DNA from: Cephalopachus bancanus
Taxonomy: Eukaryota; Chordata; Mammalia; Primates; Tarsiidae
Assembly (NCBI GenBank): GCA_027257055.1
Contig: JAPVLO010000968.1
Span: 496,001 to 560,000 of the forward strand
DNA: 64,000 nt
Reading direction: 5' to 3'
Shown here one piece after another: positions 1 through 11,282 of the stretch. The notes beneath the pieces are model-generated. The model did not search any database. It had not been told where the DNA came from and saw only the letters and a list, made by a program, of their open reading frames with translations. The position numbers and the translations under genes were made by a program. How positions within the stretch are numbered: the stretch's first letter is position 1; each line of letters opens with the position of its first letter.

Positions 1-882
1 ATGAACTGGAACCATGTAGGCTCATATGAGAGCGCTTGAAACATCTCCATGGTGACTATAGTCTGCAAAGTTCCAGACCTGATGAGTGCCTGTGATATTG
101 TGACGGTGTCATTTAATAAGGAGAAAGTTAGTTCTGTGAAGGGAGACAAAGCAGCTTCTCAGAACAACCTTTTAAGTAAGAACCAGCTCTGAATTTTTTT
201 TTTTTTGGTTTGCATTTTATTGCTTTCAGTTTTCCTTCCTGCCTGAGTTTTCTCTCAAACTCCCTATGATCAGCTTTCCACCCCCGTCAGTGAGATCATT
301 TCAGCTTCAGAGACAAATGCTTCTGACCCTCAGCAGAAGCCAGGGCCCTTCTCTGCTTCTCTGCTTCGCCCCTGCAAGAATCAGGAAGGCCTCATCCTTT
401 CCTTTCTTTGTCTCCTCCACCCAGTTAATTATTCTTAAGCTGTCAGGTAAGACTAGCAATACATACTAGCTGTTTCTCTGAATAAAAATATGACCACAGA
501 CTTCAAGATTTGTGCCTTATTGTTCCCTGGCCATATTGCCTGGGCAAATGTTGCCCAGCAGGGAATAATCAAGATGGATAATGCAGTTTCCTAAAAGACC
601 TGAGAAAAAATGCTGTACCACAGTTTCTCACGATGCTGAACAAGTTCTTGCTTTTGCTTAGGAGTGCTATAGATACATTAATTTTTGCCTCCCAGCATCT
701 AATCACCCTTCTCCTCAAATGGGACTCTATTTGTCTTCTAGGGAACCATGTCTCCTTGATTCTTATTCTGTTTGCTTTAGATGGAGTCCTGGCTCCGTGG
801 ATAGACATTTAGCTGGATTGGTTACTAGAAATCTGTGCTCTCTTGAGAGATTTTTAAGGGACGGTTGTCTTAATGGTCTATC
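1..882. other. No recognised feature
   Basis: I see only apparently unique AT-moderate sequence with a short poly-T run near 187-203. The open frames here are under 80 codons, lie on both strands and match no family I know. Confidence 0.5.
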
Positions 883-1300
883 TTGTGCTGCTGTAACAGA
901 ATACCTGAGACTGTGTAACTTGTAGTGAACACAAATATATTTTGTTTGTAGTTCTGGAGGCTGGGAAGTCCAATGTCGAGGTGCTGGCGTTTTTCAAGGG
1001 CTGTGCAATTCTGTGGCAGAAGGCAAAGGAGTGCAAGAGGATGACAGAAAGAGAGAAAGAGAGAGAGAGAGTGAGTGCAAGAGACACTGAATTCATTCTT
1101 GCACGAGGAGCCAACTCCACAATAACAATCTGCCCCTGTGATAACAGCATCAATCCATTGATAAGGGTAGAGTCCATGAGGACTAATAACCTCTCCTTAG
1201 GCCCCATGGCCCACCCTGTTGCCTTGGGAATTAAGTTTCCAGCAGGTAACTTTCCGGAGGACCCACATGCCTTGGACACGTTGCCCTGCCAGAGTCCAGG
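883..1300 (-). mobile_element. MaLR-type LTR remnant (MLT1/MST-like), antisense
   Basis: The left edge reads as the reverse complement of the 3' end of MaLR LTRs: TGCTGTAACAGAATACCTGA, then a 'gttctggaggctgggaagtcca' type segment, then 'ggcagaaggcaaagg', then a GA-rich run (about 1048-1070). The same blocks occur in this order in antisense MLT1/MST LTRs. The right part, with a 'ccatgaggactaataacctctcctt' type segment and 'aggccccatgg', is more diverged. No internal retroviral region is present, so this is a solo LTR or fragment. The subfamily is uncertain. Confidence 0.6.
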
Positions 1301-1780
1301 GACTTGATGAGGTACTCCTGGGGATGTTGGTTGAGAAGCATCCTCTCCTTTGTGTTGAACTCAGTACACAGAGCTTTTGTTCTGGAAGTGAGGGCAGCTA
1401 CCGTGTCACCCAGTAGAGACAGAGAATGAAGGCAGTGTGAATGAGGGCCAAGCTGGGGGAGGGAGAGAGACCGGGAATGGGCAACCTCCCTTGAGCCCTG
1501 GGAGCTGAGTACCTCTAGGCTGTTGCATCCGGTTGGCCAACATGTTCCCCTTTCTGCTTAATAAGTTCAGGGTTTATTTTGTGCATTGTGTGTATGTGCA
1601 ATAAAAATAATTCTAAATTATATCATGACAGTGGATAAAAGAAGGCTCAGTCACGAAAACTTTGTGTAGGATTCCTTTGCGTGTGTACTATCTTGATTCT
1701 TGACCATACTATTCTGCTATGTTAAGGTTGCCAAAAATGTAACATGATGATTTTCAATTAAAATGTAGCTGCATATAAAA
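1301..1780. other. No recognised feature
   Basis: Apparently unique sequence between the MaLR LTR and the first Alu. Nothing recognised. Confidence 0.45.
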
Positions 1781-1790
1781 AAGAATCCCA

Positions 1791-2092
1791 GTTGGGCTCG
1801 GTGGCTCAGCCTGTAATCCCACGCATTTGGGAGGCTGAGGTGAGTGGATTGCCTGTGCCCGTGGGTTCGAGACCCGCCTGGGCAACCTGGCGAGACCTCA
1901 TCTCTACAATAAATCAAAAAATTAGCCGAGCGTGGTAGCGCGCGCCTGTAGTTCTGGCTACTTGGAAGGCTGAGGTGGAAGGATCTCTGGAGCCTGGCAG
2001 GTGGAGGCTGCGGTGGCCGGGAGCGGCCACTGCACTCCAGTCTGGGCGACAGAGTAAGACTCCAAATCAAAAAAAAAAAAAAAAAAAAAAAG
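1791..2092 (+). mobile_element. Alu SINE, dimeric, sense
   Basis: This is a complete 7SL-derived dimer. The left arm starts GTTGGGCTCGGTGGCTCAGC and contains the box B sequence GGTTCGAGACC. The arms are joined by ACAATAAATCAAAAAATTAG. The right arm ends in GGGCGACAGAGTAAGACTCC followed by a 20+ base A tail. A short target-site duplication, AGAATCCCA, flanks it at about 1782-1790 and 2091-2099, so it arrived by L1-mediated retrotransposition. The linker and 3' end define the lineage-specific subfamily seen throughout this window. Confidence 0.93.
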
Positions 2093-2199
2093 AATCCCAA
2101 ATCCCCATTACCCATTGCCATGTTTAGGCTAGAAGTTACAGGCAGGCCTTATGCAAGTATAAAAAGGTGCATAAAAAGTTTCCACTACACATGCAGCAA

Positions 2200-2567
2200 G
2201 AAGATGTGATGAAAAGAACTAGGCTCGTGTTCCAGTTTTCGATGTGACTGCATGTGACCTTGGAAGGTCCGTTTATCAGCATGGGCATCAGTTTCCTTGC
2301 CAGAAAAATGGGCCTAATAAAACCTATCATGTCTATAGGTTATTGTGAAACTTAAGTGAGATTAATGCAACAATATCTCGAAAAAGTATCTACTGAAATT
2401 TCATGTCATTATTATTTTTATTGCATGGGTGTCAGTTTCCTTGCCAGAAAAATGGGCCTAATAAAACCTATCCTGTCTATAGGTTATTGTGAAACATAAG
2501 TGAGATTAATGCAACAATATTTCAAAAAAGTATCTATTGAAAATTCATGTCATGATTATTTTTATCC
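2200..2567 (+). repeat. MIR-like SINE with internal 144-bp tandem duplication
   Basis: The segment 'tgaccttgg ... cagtttcc ... aaaatgggcctaataa' is the central-to-3' part of MIR in sense orientation. The piece starting at 2281 is repeated in tandem at 2425 with a 144-bp period. The copies differ at only about ten sites, so the duplication is much younger than the MIR itself. Confidence 0.6.
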
Positions 2568-3463
2568 TTCATGAAAGGAAGATTTAGGAATGACTTAAAC
2601 ATAACAATGTTTCTAACTCTCAGAGAAAAAGTAAAACCAATGTATATACAATTATTGAAAGGTTTACTTGTATTTCTAATCTAGGTGAAGGCAGACTTAA
2701 TTCATAAGGTTTGGCAAACAAACTAGAGTTGTTTTCCAATCTTATAGACACATTAATAAGGGCAGATTTCTCATCAGATTAATGGCCTATTTGATTAAAA
2801 AATAAAAGAACCAGCAATAATCCTTAGTGGGTCCTGTTGCCTTCTCAAAACTCCCGGACTCCGGTGGAATCGCATTTTTGTTGAGATTTCTGTCCTGTCC
2901 CCAGCTCTAGAGAAGCCCTGGTTTTAAGCTGATATGCACAAGGCATTCTCATGATGAGAGTTGCTAGTCTAAGGATGGAGAGTTGTTCTGAGCTGGCTCA
3001 GTCAGTTTTCCTCCTCTTCTGAATGTTGACAGGGAAACTCACAGCTCCAACTGTCACCCTCCTGCTGGTGTGACAAGGGATGCAACCTCAGAGGACGTGA
3101 ACGCTGGGAGTGCAGAGGTGAGTAGCAGAGGCAACCTGTGTTTCTTTGGCATTATTTTGTTTCTGGACTTCCAGTCATAGATGTTGCTGCATTTGTGCAT
3201 TCTCTAAGCCAGTTTGAGCATACCGTTTATGTTTCTTGCAATTGAAGATATTCCCAATGACCTCATACATTTTAGAGGCTTCCCAGGAATCCTGGAGATG
3301 AAATTACAGTGAAAACTGTGTGTCAGAAGTATTACTCTCCCATCTCTGTTGGATTCAAATTTCTTTTTCTTTCTTAGGAAGACCAGAAAGAAGATATAAT
3401 TAATTACTTGGATTTAGAATTGAGGTGATAGATCAATCATTTGCACATTATCACGTCAATCTA
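2568..3463. other. No recognised feature
   Basis: About 0.9 kb of AT-rich, apparently unique sequence with no element I recognise, ending at the target-site duplication of the large L1. Confidence 0.45.
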
Positions 3464-3476
3464 TTGTCATTTTTAA

Positions 3477-3690
3477 AAAACTAAATCGATATTTTTTATT
3501 ATGATATTGTGGGATACAGTTAAGGGTTAGGTATACAAATATTCTTCATTTAGGCCCCCTTGTTGATAACAGGTGTCTCCCCGTCCCCAGACAGATGTTT
3601 ACTACCATTAGTCCCATCCCTCTTCCCCCCCATAGTTTCCCACCACTGTCAGTCATTTTCTTATGGTAGTGCGTTGGATGATCAAGGTCC
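3477..3690 (-). other. L1 3' UTR
   Basis: This is the 3' end of the large antisense L1. It carries the G-rich segment (C-rich on the plus strand near 3582-3640) typical of L1 3' UTRs and a T/A-rich tract at 3471-3505 that stands for the tail. The same 3' UTR pattern recurs in the other young L1 copies of the window. Confidence 0.75.
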
Positions 3691-6600
3691 GCTATATGAG
3701 TGAGAACATGTGATACTCAGATCTTTGTTTCTGTGAGAGGTCACTTGGTATTATAGACTCTAGTTCCATCCAGGTTGCTGCGAAATTCATGATTTTGTTC
3801 TTTTTTGTGGCTGCATAGTATTCCATTGTGTATATGTACCACATATTTTTAATCATTCTCTTTAGATGGGCAGCATGGTTGGTTCCAGGTTCTTGCTATT
3901 GTGAACAATGCTGCGATAAACATTCGTGTGCAGGTATCTTTTTTGTAGAGTGATTTGAGTTCTTCAGGGTATATTCCCAGTTGGGGGATTGCAGGGTCAT
4001 TTGGGAGGTGGATATTTAGAGCTTTTAGGAATTGCCACACTGCTTTCCAATGAGGTTGCACTAGTTTACACTCTCACCAACAGTGCAGAAGTGTTCCCTT
4101 TTCACCACACCCTCTCCAGCAACTGTTATTTTTTGAGTCATTGATAATTGCCATTCTGACTGGAGTTAGGTGGTATCTCAGTGTGGTTTTGATTTGCATC
4201 TCCCTGATGATTAGTGAGGTTGAGCATTTCTTCATGCGTCTGTTGGCTGCTCAATGTCTTCCTTTGTGAAGTGTCTGTTCATATCTTTTGCCCATTTTAT
4301 AATGGGGTTGTTTGTTTTTGTCTTTTCAGCACATTTGAGTTCCTTGTAGATCCAAGATGTTAAGCCTTTGTCAGACCTGAATTTGGAAAATACTTTTTCC
4401 CAGTGTGTAGGCTGTCTCCCTGCTCTCTTGATGGTTTCTTTGACTTTGCAGAAGCTTGTCAGTTTAATGAGGTCCCACTTATCTATCTTATCCCGTATGG
4501 CCTGTGGGCTTCGGGTTTTGCTCAGGAATTGGATGCCAGTTCCAATTTCTATGAGGGTATGTCCTTCATTTTCTAAGGTTCTTAGGGTTTGAGGTTTTAC
4601 ATTTAGGTCTCTGATCCATTTGGAGTTAATTTTTGGGTATGGGGATAGATGGGGGTCCTGTTTCAATCTTCTGCATGTGGTCAGCCAGTTTTCCCAGCAC
4701 CATTTACTGAATAGGTTCTCCTGTCCCCAGTGGTAGGTGGTGGAGGCTTTGTCGAAGATGAGTTGGTTGAGAAATTGAGGTTTTGCTTCTGGAATCTCAA
4801 TTCTATTCCATTGATCTATATGCCTGTTCCTGTACCAATACCAAGCTGTTTTGATTATTGTAGCTTTATAGTAAAGTTTGAAGTCTGGTAATGTGATACC
4901 ACGTGCTTTGTTTTTTTGTTTTTTTTTTTTTTCGAGAATTGTTCTGGCTATTCTTGGTCGTTTGTGTTTCCATATGAATTCCTGTGTTGTTTTTTCTAGG
5001 TCTGAGAAGAATGTTGCTGGTAATTTGATGGGTATTGCATGAAATCTGTAGATTGCCTTAGGTAAGATGGACATCTTCACAATGTTGATTTTTCCAATCC
5101 ATGAGCATGGGATATTTTTCCACTTGTTTGTGTCATCTTTGATTTCTTTGGGCAGTGTTTTGTAGTTTTCATTGTAAATGTCTTTCATGTTTCTGGTTAG
5201 GAAGATGCCAAGGTATTTCATTTTTTTGTGTGGCTATTGTGAATGGAACTTTACTTTTTATTTGGGTTTCTGTTTGTTTATTATTGGTGTAAAGAAATGA
5301 AATTGTCTTTTGCACATTGATTTTATATCCTGAGACTTTGCCGAAGTCCTTTATCAGTGTAAGGAGGTTTTTGACAGATTCTCTTGGGTTTTCAAGGTAC
5401 ACAATTATATCATCTGCAAAGAGAGATAACTTGACTTCCTCTGTTCCTATTTGAATACCCCTGATTGCCTTCTCTTCTCTGATTGCTCTAGCCAGGACTT
5501 CCAATACTATATTGAACGGGAGGGGTGAGAGTGGGCATCCTTGTCTTGTTCCAGTTTTTAGGGGAAATGGTTCCAGTTATTTCCGTTTAGGAGTATGCTG
5601 GCTGTGGGTTTCTCGTAGATGGCTTTTACTACTTTGAGGTATGTTCCCCATATGCCTAGCTGTTTGAGGGTTTTTATCAAGAAGGGATGCTGGATTTTAT
5701 CAAAAGCTTTTTCTGCATCTAATGATATAATCATGTGGTTTTTGTTTTGACATCTGTTGATGTACTTAATTACATTCATGGTTTTACGAATGTTGAACCA
5801 GCATTGCATCCCAGGGATGAAGCCTACTTGGTCATGATGGATGATTTTTGAGACGTATTGTTGAATTCGGTTTGCTAGGATCTTGTTGAGAATTTTAGCA
5901 TCTATGTTCATCAAAGATATTGGCCTGTAGTTCTCTTTCTTTGTTGGATCTTTACCTGGTTTGGGTATCAATGTGATGTTAGCTTCATAAAATGATTTGG
6001 GGAGGGTTCTGTCTTTCTCAATCACCTGAAATATCTTCAGTAGGATTGGAATCAACTCCTCCTTAAATGTCTTGTAAAATTCTGCTAGAAAGCCATCAGG
6101 TCTAGGGCTTTTTTTTTGTAGGTAGTTTTCTTATTACATAGTCAATTTCCTTGATTGTTATTGGTCTATTTAGGGTCTCAATTTCTTCTTGTTTCAACCT
6201 AGGCAGGTTGTGTGTTGACACAAAGTCCTCCATTTCTGAAAAAGGTTTTCAAGTTTGTTTCCATACAAGTGTACATAGTAGTCTCTAATGATCTTTTGTA
6301 TTTCTTCAGGGTCAGATGTGACTTCATCTTTTGTGTTTCTGATTGTGCTTATTTGGGTCTTTCTTTCTTTTTCTTGGTCAGTCTAGCTAGGGGACCATCG
6401 ATCTTATTTATCCTTTCGAAGAATCAGCTTTTTGTGTATTGTCTTTTTGTCTTCTATGTCCTGGATTTGGGCTTTTATTTTGGTGATCTGGATTCTTTGG
6501 CTGAAATTAGGGTTTTTGTGGTCTTGCTTTTCCAGCTTCCTTAGGTGGCTTGTAAGGCTATATTTTGTGCTCCTTCCATTTTCTTCATGTGTGTTTGTAG

Positions 6601-7526
6601 GGATATAAATTCCTCTCTTACTACAGCTTTCATGGTGTCCCAGAGATTCTGGTAAGATGTTTCTTAATTTTCATTTGTTTCCAGGTATCTTTTAATCTCT
6701 GTTTTGATTTCATCATTGACCCAGGAATTGTTTAGAATCATGCTGTTTAGTGTCCATATCTTTGTGGGTTTTGGGGGAACCTTGTTGGTGTTGATGTTTA
6801 TTTTTATTCCACTGTGGTCCGAGAAGGTGCATGGTAAAATTTCGGTCCTTTTAAATTTACTTATGCTTGATTTATGGCCAATTATGTGGTCAATCTTAGA
6901 ATACATTCCATGCAGTGATGAGTAGAATGTGTATTCTGTGGTCTCTGTATGGAGTGTTCTGTAGGCATCAAGTATATTTGGTCAAGAGTCACATTGAGGT
7001 TCCGGATCTCATTGCTGATTTTTTGTCCTGATGATCTGTCTAGGGTTGTGAGTAGGGTATTAAAGTCCCCAGTTATGATGGTGTTAGAATCGATATCTTT
7101 CTTTAGTTTTCCTAGAAGTTGCTTTATGAAATTTGGCACACCTATGTTGGGTGCATATATGTTTAGGATAGATATTTCTTGTTGATGGAGTGAACCTTTT
7201 ATCATTATGTAGGGGCCCTCTGTTTCTTTTTAAATTTTTGATAGCTTAAATGGTATTTTGTCTGCAATTAGGATCGTGACCCCTCCTTTCTTTTGTGTTC
7301 CATTTGCCTAAAAATTTGTTTCCTATCCTCTTACTTTGAGTCTGTTCATGTCCTTTCTAGAGAGATGGGTCTCTTGAAGGCAATGTATTGTTGTCTTGTG
7401 ATATTTTATCCATTTTGCCATTCTATGTCTTTTCAGTGGGGCATTTAGTCCATTCACATTCAGGCTAATTATTGAAATGTGCGAGTTTGTCCCTATTATA
7501 GAGTTCTTATAGAGTTGTTCTTTCAC
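3690..7526 (-). pseudogene. L1 ORF2 (endonuclease-reverse transcriptase), inactivated
   Basis: ORF2p nicks target DNA and reverse-transcribes L1 RNA at the nick. The start at 7526 gives MKEQLYKNSI followed by the endonuclease N-terminus (SIISLNVNGLNAPLKRHR, and CLQETHL with the catalytic Glu). Further along are GDFNTLL (about 7060) and FSDHSGI with the catalytic Asp-His (about 6820). The reverse-transcriptase region shows [14 protein letters not shown] (about 5930), [13 protein letters not shown] (about 5710) and the active site LFADDIIVY (about 5405). The C-terminal part continues at 4232-5221 and 3849-4061. The reading frame changes or stops between these blocks (for example near 5190, 5530, 6060-6660, 6890 and 7210-7320), so at least five lesions inactivate it. 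The overall span of about 3.84 kb equals a normal ORF2. Confidence 0.93.
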
Positions 7527-7573
7527 TTGGTTTATTGTCTTTCTTTTGGTTTTTGGGTTGGTTCATGTGTATT

Positions 7574-8614
7574 TTATTCTTTTTCCTGTACTCTTGTGAA
7601 GAACGTTGTTGTTTTTTTCCCCTTTTCTTCTGTGTTTAGTACTTTTTTAAGTGTTTCATGGAGAGGTGGCTTGGTGGCAGCGTAAGTTCTTAGGGATTGG
7701 ATATCTGGGAAAGATTTTAATTCTCCCTCGCTGATGAAGCTTAATGTGGCTGGGTAGGTTATTCTTGGTTGAAATTATGTATCTTTTAGGACTTTGAAGA
7801 TAGGGCTCCAAGTTCTCCTAGCCTGCAGGGTTTCTGTAGATAAATCTGCTCCTATTCTAATTGGTTTTCCATGGTAGGTGATCTGGCCCTTTTCTCTTGC
7901 TTCCTTTAGGATTTTTTCTTTTATGCCTACTTTGTTTAGGCAAATTATTATGTGTCTAGGAGTTGGTCTTCTCATTTGTTGTCTTGCAGGAGTTCTCTGA
8001 ATCTCTTGTGTTTGAATTTTTGCATCATTGATTAGATAAGGGAAGTTTTCCTGAATGATCTCATGGAAGGTTTGTTCCAGTGTGGTGTCTGTCTCTCTTT
8101 CTGTCTCAGGAAGGGCAATTACTGTTAGATTCAGTCTCTTGAAGTAATCGCTCATCTCTTGAAGGTTTTTTTCTGTCTTTTTGAGCTTGTTTTCTGTGTT
8201 TTTGAGAGTTTGGGTTAGTTCTATATTTTGGTCCTCAAGCTCTGAGATTCTTTCTTCTGCTTGGGTAATTCTGCTTTCCATGCTTATCAGTTTGTTATTT
8301 ATTTCATTCACAGTATTCTTTATTACTGTTATCTCAGATATCAGCTCCTTTTTAGTTTCTTCTTGAGTCTCCTCAAATCTTTTTAATCTCTCCATTAATG
8401 TCTTGATATCTAGGTTTGTAGTTTGAGACCAGTCATTCTGGGGGCTCTTCATTTTTTGCATTCCGAAGTCAGTTTTCTCAGTGTCTGCCCTCCCAGGGGT
8501 CTGGGAGAGACCCATATTCTTCTTTTGGTTTTTCTTCATTTGTGTAGATTTTTCTCTCTTCCCTGGAGCAAAAGGAGGTACAAAAGAGGAAAATAATGGA
8601 GGAAGGGGGGTCAA
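7574..8614 (-). pseudogene. L1 ORF1 (RNA-binding chaperone), one in-frame stop
   Basis: ORF1p coats L1 RNA in the ribonucleoprotein particle. The open frame 8614-7775 has 279 codons. The family start is more likely the internal Met at 8539 (MKKNQKKNMG). A Lys/Gln/Glu-rich coiled coil occupies about residues 70-155, followed by the RRM and C-terminal domain with the conserved stretch TPRHIIICLNKVGIKEKIL and later ADLSTETLQARR. A single TAA at 7775-7777 interrupts the protein. The same frame then stays open for 66 more codons to a TAA at 7574, which brings the length close to the roughly 338-residue family norm. Confidence 0.92.
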
Positions 8615-10581
8615 TAGGAAGTTAGAAAGAGAGAAGAGTGAGAGGGAAAACAGACATACATACCAACTAACAGGTGAAAAAGAGACACAAGGCTGGAGAG
8701 AAGTGAAAAAAAAAAAACACAGAAGGAAAATTCCTTAAAGAATACTTGTAGCTACACAGAAACAGACCAATAAGATCATGAAGCAGATAGTGTAAGTTAG
8801 AAAGCAAACAATAGTGAGCAAAACATACAGTCAGAATGATCAAACCAAAGGTCAAAATAAGAGATCAGACTAGTTCTATAATCTTTCCTTAGTGACTAAA
8901 GTCACTTGAGCTCTGATCTCCAGCCTCTCCCCCTTTTTTTGTTGCAGGCAGCTAGCCTGCTGCCTGGGAGGTCTGTGACTCTTAGTTGTCTCAGTCTGTT
9001 CAGCATAGGGGAGGGGCTTTGTCTCCTGTACAATGACATCACTGTGGAAACCGAGGTGGAGGCTCTGATAGGTGGGTGGGGCGATGCAAATCTGCCTGGA
9101 GAATGGCGGAGGTGGTAGCTTCACTTTCAGTTTTAGGGATGCTCGTCTGGGTCTCTGGGCAGGATCAGCTGCACAGCTGGGCACTGGATCTGGGGCATCA
9201 CCATCAGGCTGGGGTGGAGAAGAGGGTCAGGCATTCCCTCCTCTGGAGCTGGAAGCCTCCAATCAGCACCTTACACAAGCTTGGGGTTCTGCTCCCTTAC
9301 CCAAGGTTGAGGTTGCATGCTGAGTGCCTCAGCCAGGGTGGGCCTGGGGCTCCAGAGCTCCAAATCTCTAAAGGGCAGGTGGTGGCCCTGGGTCTCTCTC
9401 AGGGCACTTCAGCCAGAAATGGGACCGGTATCTCTGAGTGGCAGGTGCCCAGAGCCTCCCTGGTGACCGGCAGTTTGGTGCTGGGTGCTAGGCTAGACAA
9501 TGTAGCCAGGGAGGGAGCTGAGGCCTGGGACTCCTAAGCAGGTGGGAGTCACATATTGCCGGAGACCAGCTTCAGCCGAGTTCAGGGTACCCAAAGGTGG
9601 AGACAGTGACAGCGATTGGGGGGAAGAAGAGAGAAAAAAACAGACTGGATTCCAGTCTAGTGCAGAAGTGAATGAGTGTTATTGGGAATTACAACAGGTC
9701 TTTTATACACAAAGTCAGATGCATCCCCCAACCAACAGAAACCTTAATCCATGAAAACTTAATCAATGATTGTCTTTAAACCCTTTTCATATGATAATCT
9801 TAAAATCCCATAACAAAGGATAACCTAATCTGTGACTGACATATAAGCCTTTTTCATCCTAAGCTGATTGATTTATGCCAAGTTAAACAATTCTATAGAA
9901 GCTTAAGTATTTACTTTACAAAGGAAAGTGGCCCATCCCAGAATGTTTGGAATGTGGCCCAGTCCAAAGTTCACAGTGGGCTACCTGCAAGTAACCCAGC
10001 CGCATTCTTTCAACAAAATGGCTGTCTTCTAAAACTGTATTCTACAATTTACTCCTTCAATAAATCCTAAGATCATGACCCAGAAGCCTGTGACCAATAC
10101 TAAGGCTCTTAGATGTGACATGAGTTTGAATTATAAGTTGTGTGAAAGCCAAAACTGCAGTTTGTGGAAGAATGGGAGCAATGAGCTTCTAAAGTTAGCT
10201 TGTGTTTGTCCCGGTCTCAGAGTTTTTATGTTTTGAGCTCACAGGAGCTTAATCTGGTTAGTGCTGAGTAGAAAGGGGGAGGAAATGGGGTCAATAGCTC
10301 CCGAACGCATCCTAGTGGTCTTGGGGTCAATGGCCCTTCCTGATCCCTAGTGCTCAGTGGGCCTCTGTGGCCGGCTCCCAACAACATATAGTGGAGCAGC
10401 TGCAGCTGAGGACCGCAGTATCTGGCCCTGCATGGGGCCAAAGTTCCCCGGGCCTTGTACCAGTGTGGCTGGCGGTGGGCAGGGGGCTGCGGGAAGAAAA
10501 GTAAGAGTCTTTTTGGGAACTTACGTTCGGGAGTCTCATGAATCCACCTCTGCTGTCACCATCTTGTGGAATCACCTATTG
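8615..10581 (-). promoter_or_regulatory. L1 5' UTR and internal promoter (interrupted by an LTR)
   Basis: The stretch between ORF1 and the 5' target-site duplication is the L1 5' UTR. It is GC-rich at 9050-9540 and 10400-10560, as L1 promoters are, and its extreme 5' end carries a CAAGATGG motif, which matches the YY1-type core found at the start of primate L1s. A solo LTR splits it at 9557-10383. Without the LTR the 5' UTR is about 1.1 kb. Confidence 0.8.
9557..10383 (-). mobile_element. Solo class II (ERVK/IAP-like) LTR inserted in the L1 5' UTR
   Basis: On the minus strand the element starts TGTTGGGAGCCGGCC and ends GGTCTCCGGCA, so it has TG...CA termini. A perfect 6-bp direct repeat, ACATAT, flanks it at 9551-9556 and 10384-10389. 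Six base pairs is the duplication size of class II (betaretrovirus-like) ERVs, and the start resembles IAP LTRs. A TATA box (GTATAAAAG on the minus strand, about 9710-9718) precedes a weak polyadenylation-like AATAAC (about 9680). No internal proviral sequence remains, so it is the product of LTR-LTR recombination. It is younger than the L1 that holds it. Confidence 0.88.
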
Positions 10582-10594
10582 TTGTCATTTTTAA

Positions 10595-11270
10595 GCTTAA
10601 TGTATTTTGGAAAGTGCTATTTCATCTGAGAGCTTCTTATGGGCAGTCAGGCTGGAAGTTCCAGCAAATAAGTTGCCATATGTAGCTATGAAAATACATG
10701 ATACCCAGCTAAATTGGAATTTTAGGTAAACATTTTTTGTATAAGTATATCTCATGCAATAATTGGGACATACTCATACTAAAAAAAATTATTTATCTGA
10801 CATTCAGAATTCTGCAGCTAATTCAATGACTTTCAAATTTATGCATGCCGATTGTGAAAGCAAAATGATAGGTTAGGGGTAACAGAACATGTTTATCTTG
10901 AATTTATTACTGGCTGAATACACCTTGATTATCCTTTTTAAAACAAGGTGATGCTTAAGACAAATTTGTAAAAAGAATCTTTTAAACCTTCAAGTTACTG
11001 GGTGAAGGAGATATTTTCAGAAGGTCTCCTATGTCACATTGCATAAATAGCCTTTTACTGTATCTTTGGGTCAAGTGGGTCTAGGGCTTGGGGCAATTAT
11101 TTTATGCTTTCTTTCCAGACATAGAAAGTTGGACAGAAACACTTAGGAGGTGAGGAGGAAGGTCCTGGGTCGAATGTCTGGCCAAAGCACCCAGGGATCC
11201 AAAGCCTCTTCTGGGTCATTCACTTAGGATGTGGCTTATTTAAGTTGCCAGGTAGAGTATGTGATCAGAA
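10595..11270. other. No recognised feature
   Basis: AT-rich, apparently unique sequence between the large L1 and the next Alu. Nothing recognised. Confidence 0.45.
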
Positions 11271-11282
11271 AGAATAGAACTG

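Larger units (their letters stand above)
3464..10594 (-). mobile_element. Full-length L1 LINE, antisense, with target-site duplication
   Basis: This antisense L1 runs from a 5' UTR beginning near 10575 (minus strand CAAGATGGTGACAGCAG) through ORF1, ORF2 and a 3' UTR ending near 3477. The 13-bp direct repeat TTGTCATTTTTAA at 3464-3476 and 10582-10594 is the target-site duplication and proves a single retrotransposition event. Subtracting the 827-bp LTR (plus 6-bp duplication) inserted at 9557-10383 leaves about 6.27 kb, the normal length of a primate full-length L1. ORF2 is broken in several places and ORF1 by one stop, so the copy is not autonomous. Confidence 0.95.

Noticed and set aside
1717..2121. 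134-codon minus-strand frame
   Set aside because: It is the reverse reading of the Alu at 1791-2092.
9076..9537. 153-codon frame on the plus strand
   Set aside because: It lies antisense within the L1 5' UTR, so it is a chance frame in a GC-rich transposon region.
9557..10383. Considered as native L1 5' UTR
   Set aside because: The perfect 6-bp duplication, TG...CA ends and TATA/poly(A) layout, together with resemblance to the 37.6-kb LTR, show it is an inserted LTR.
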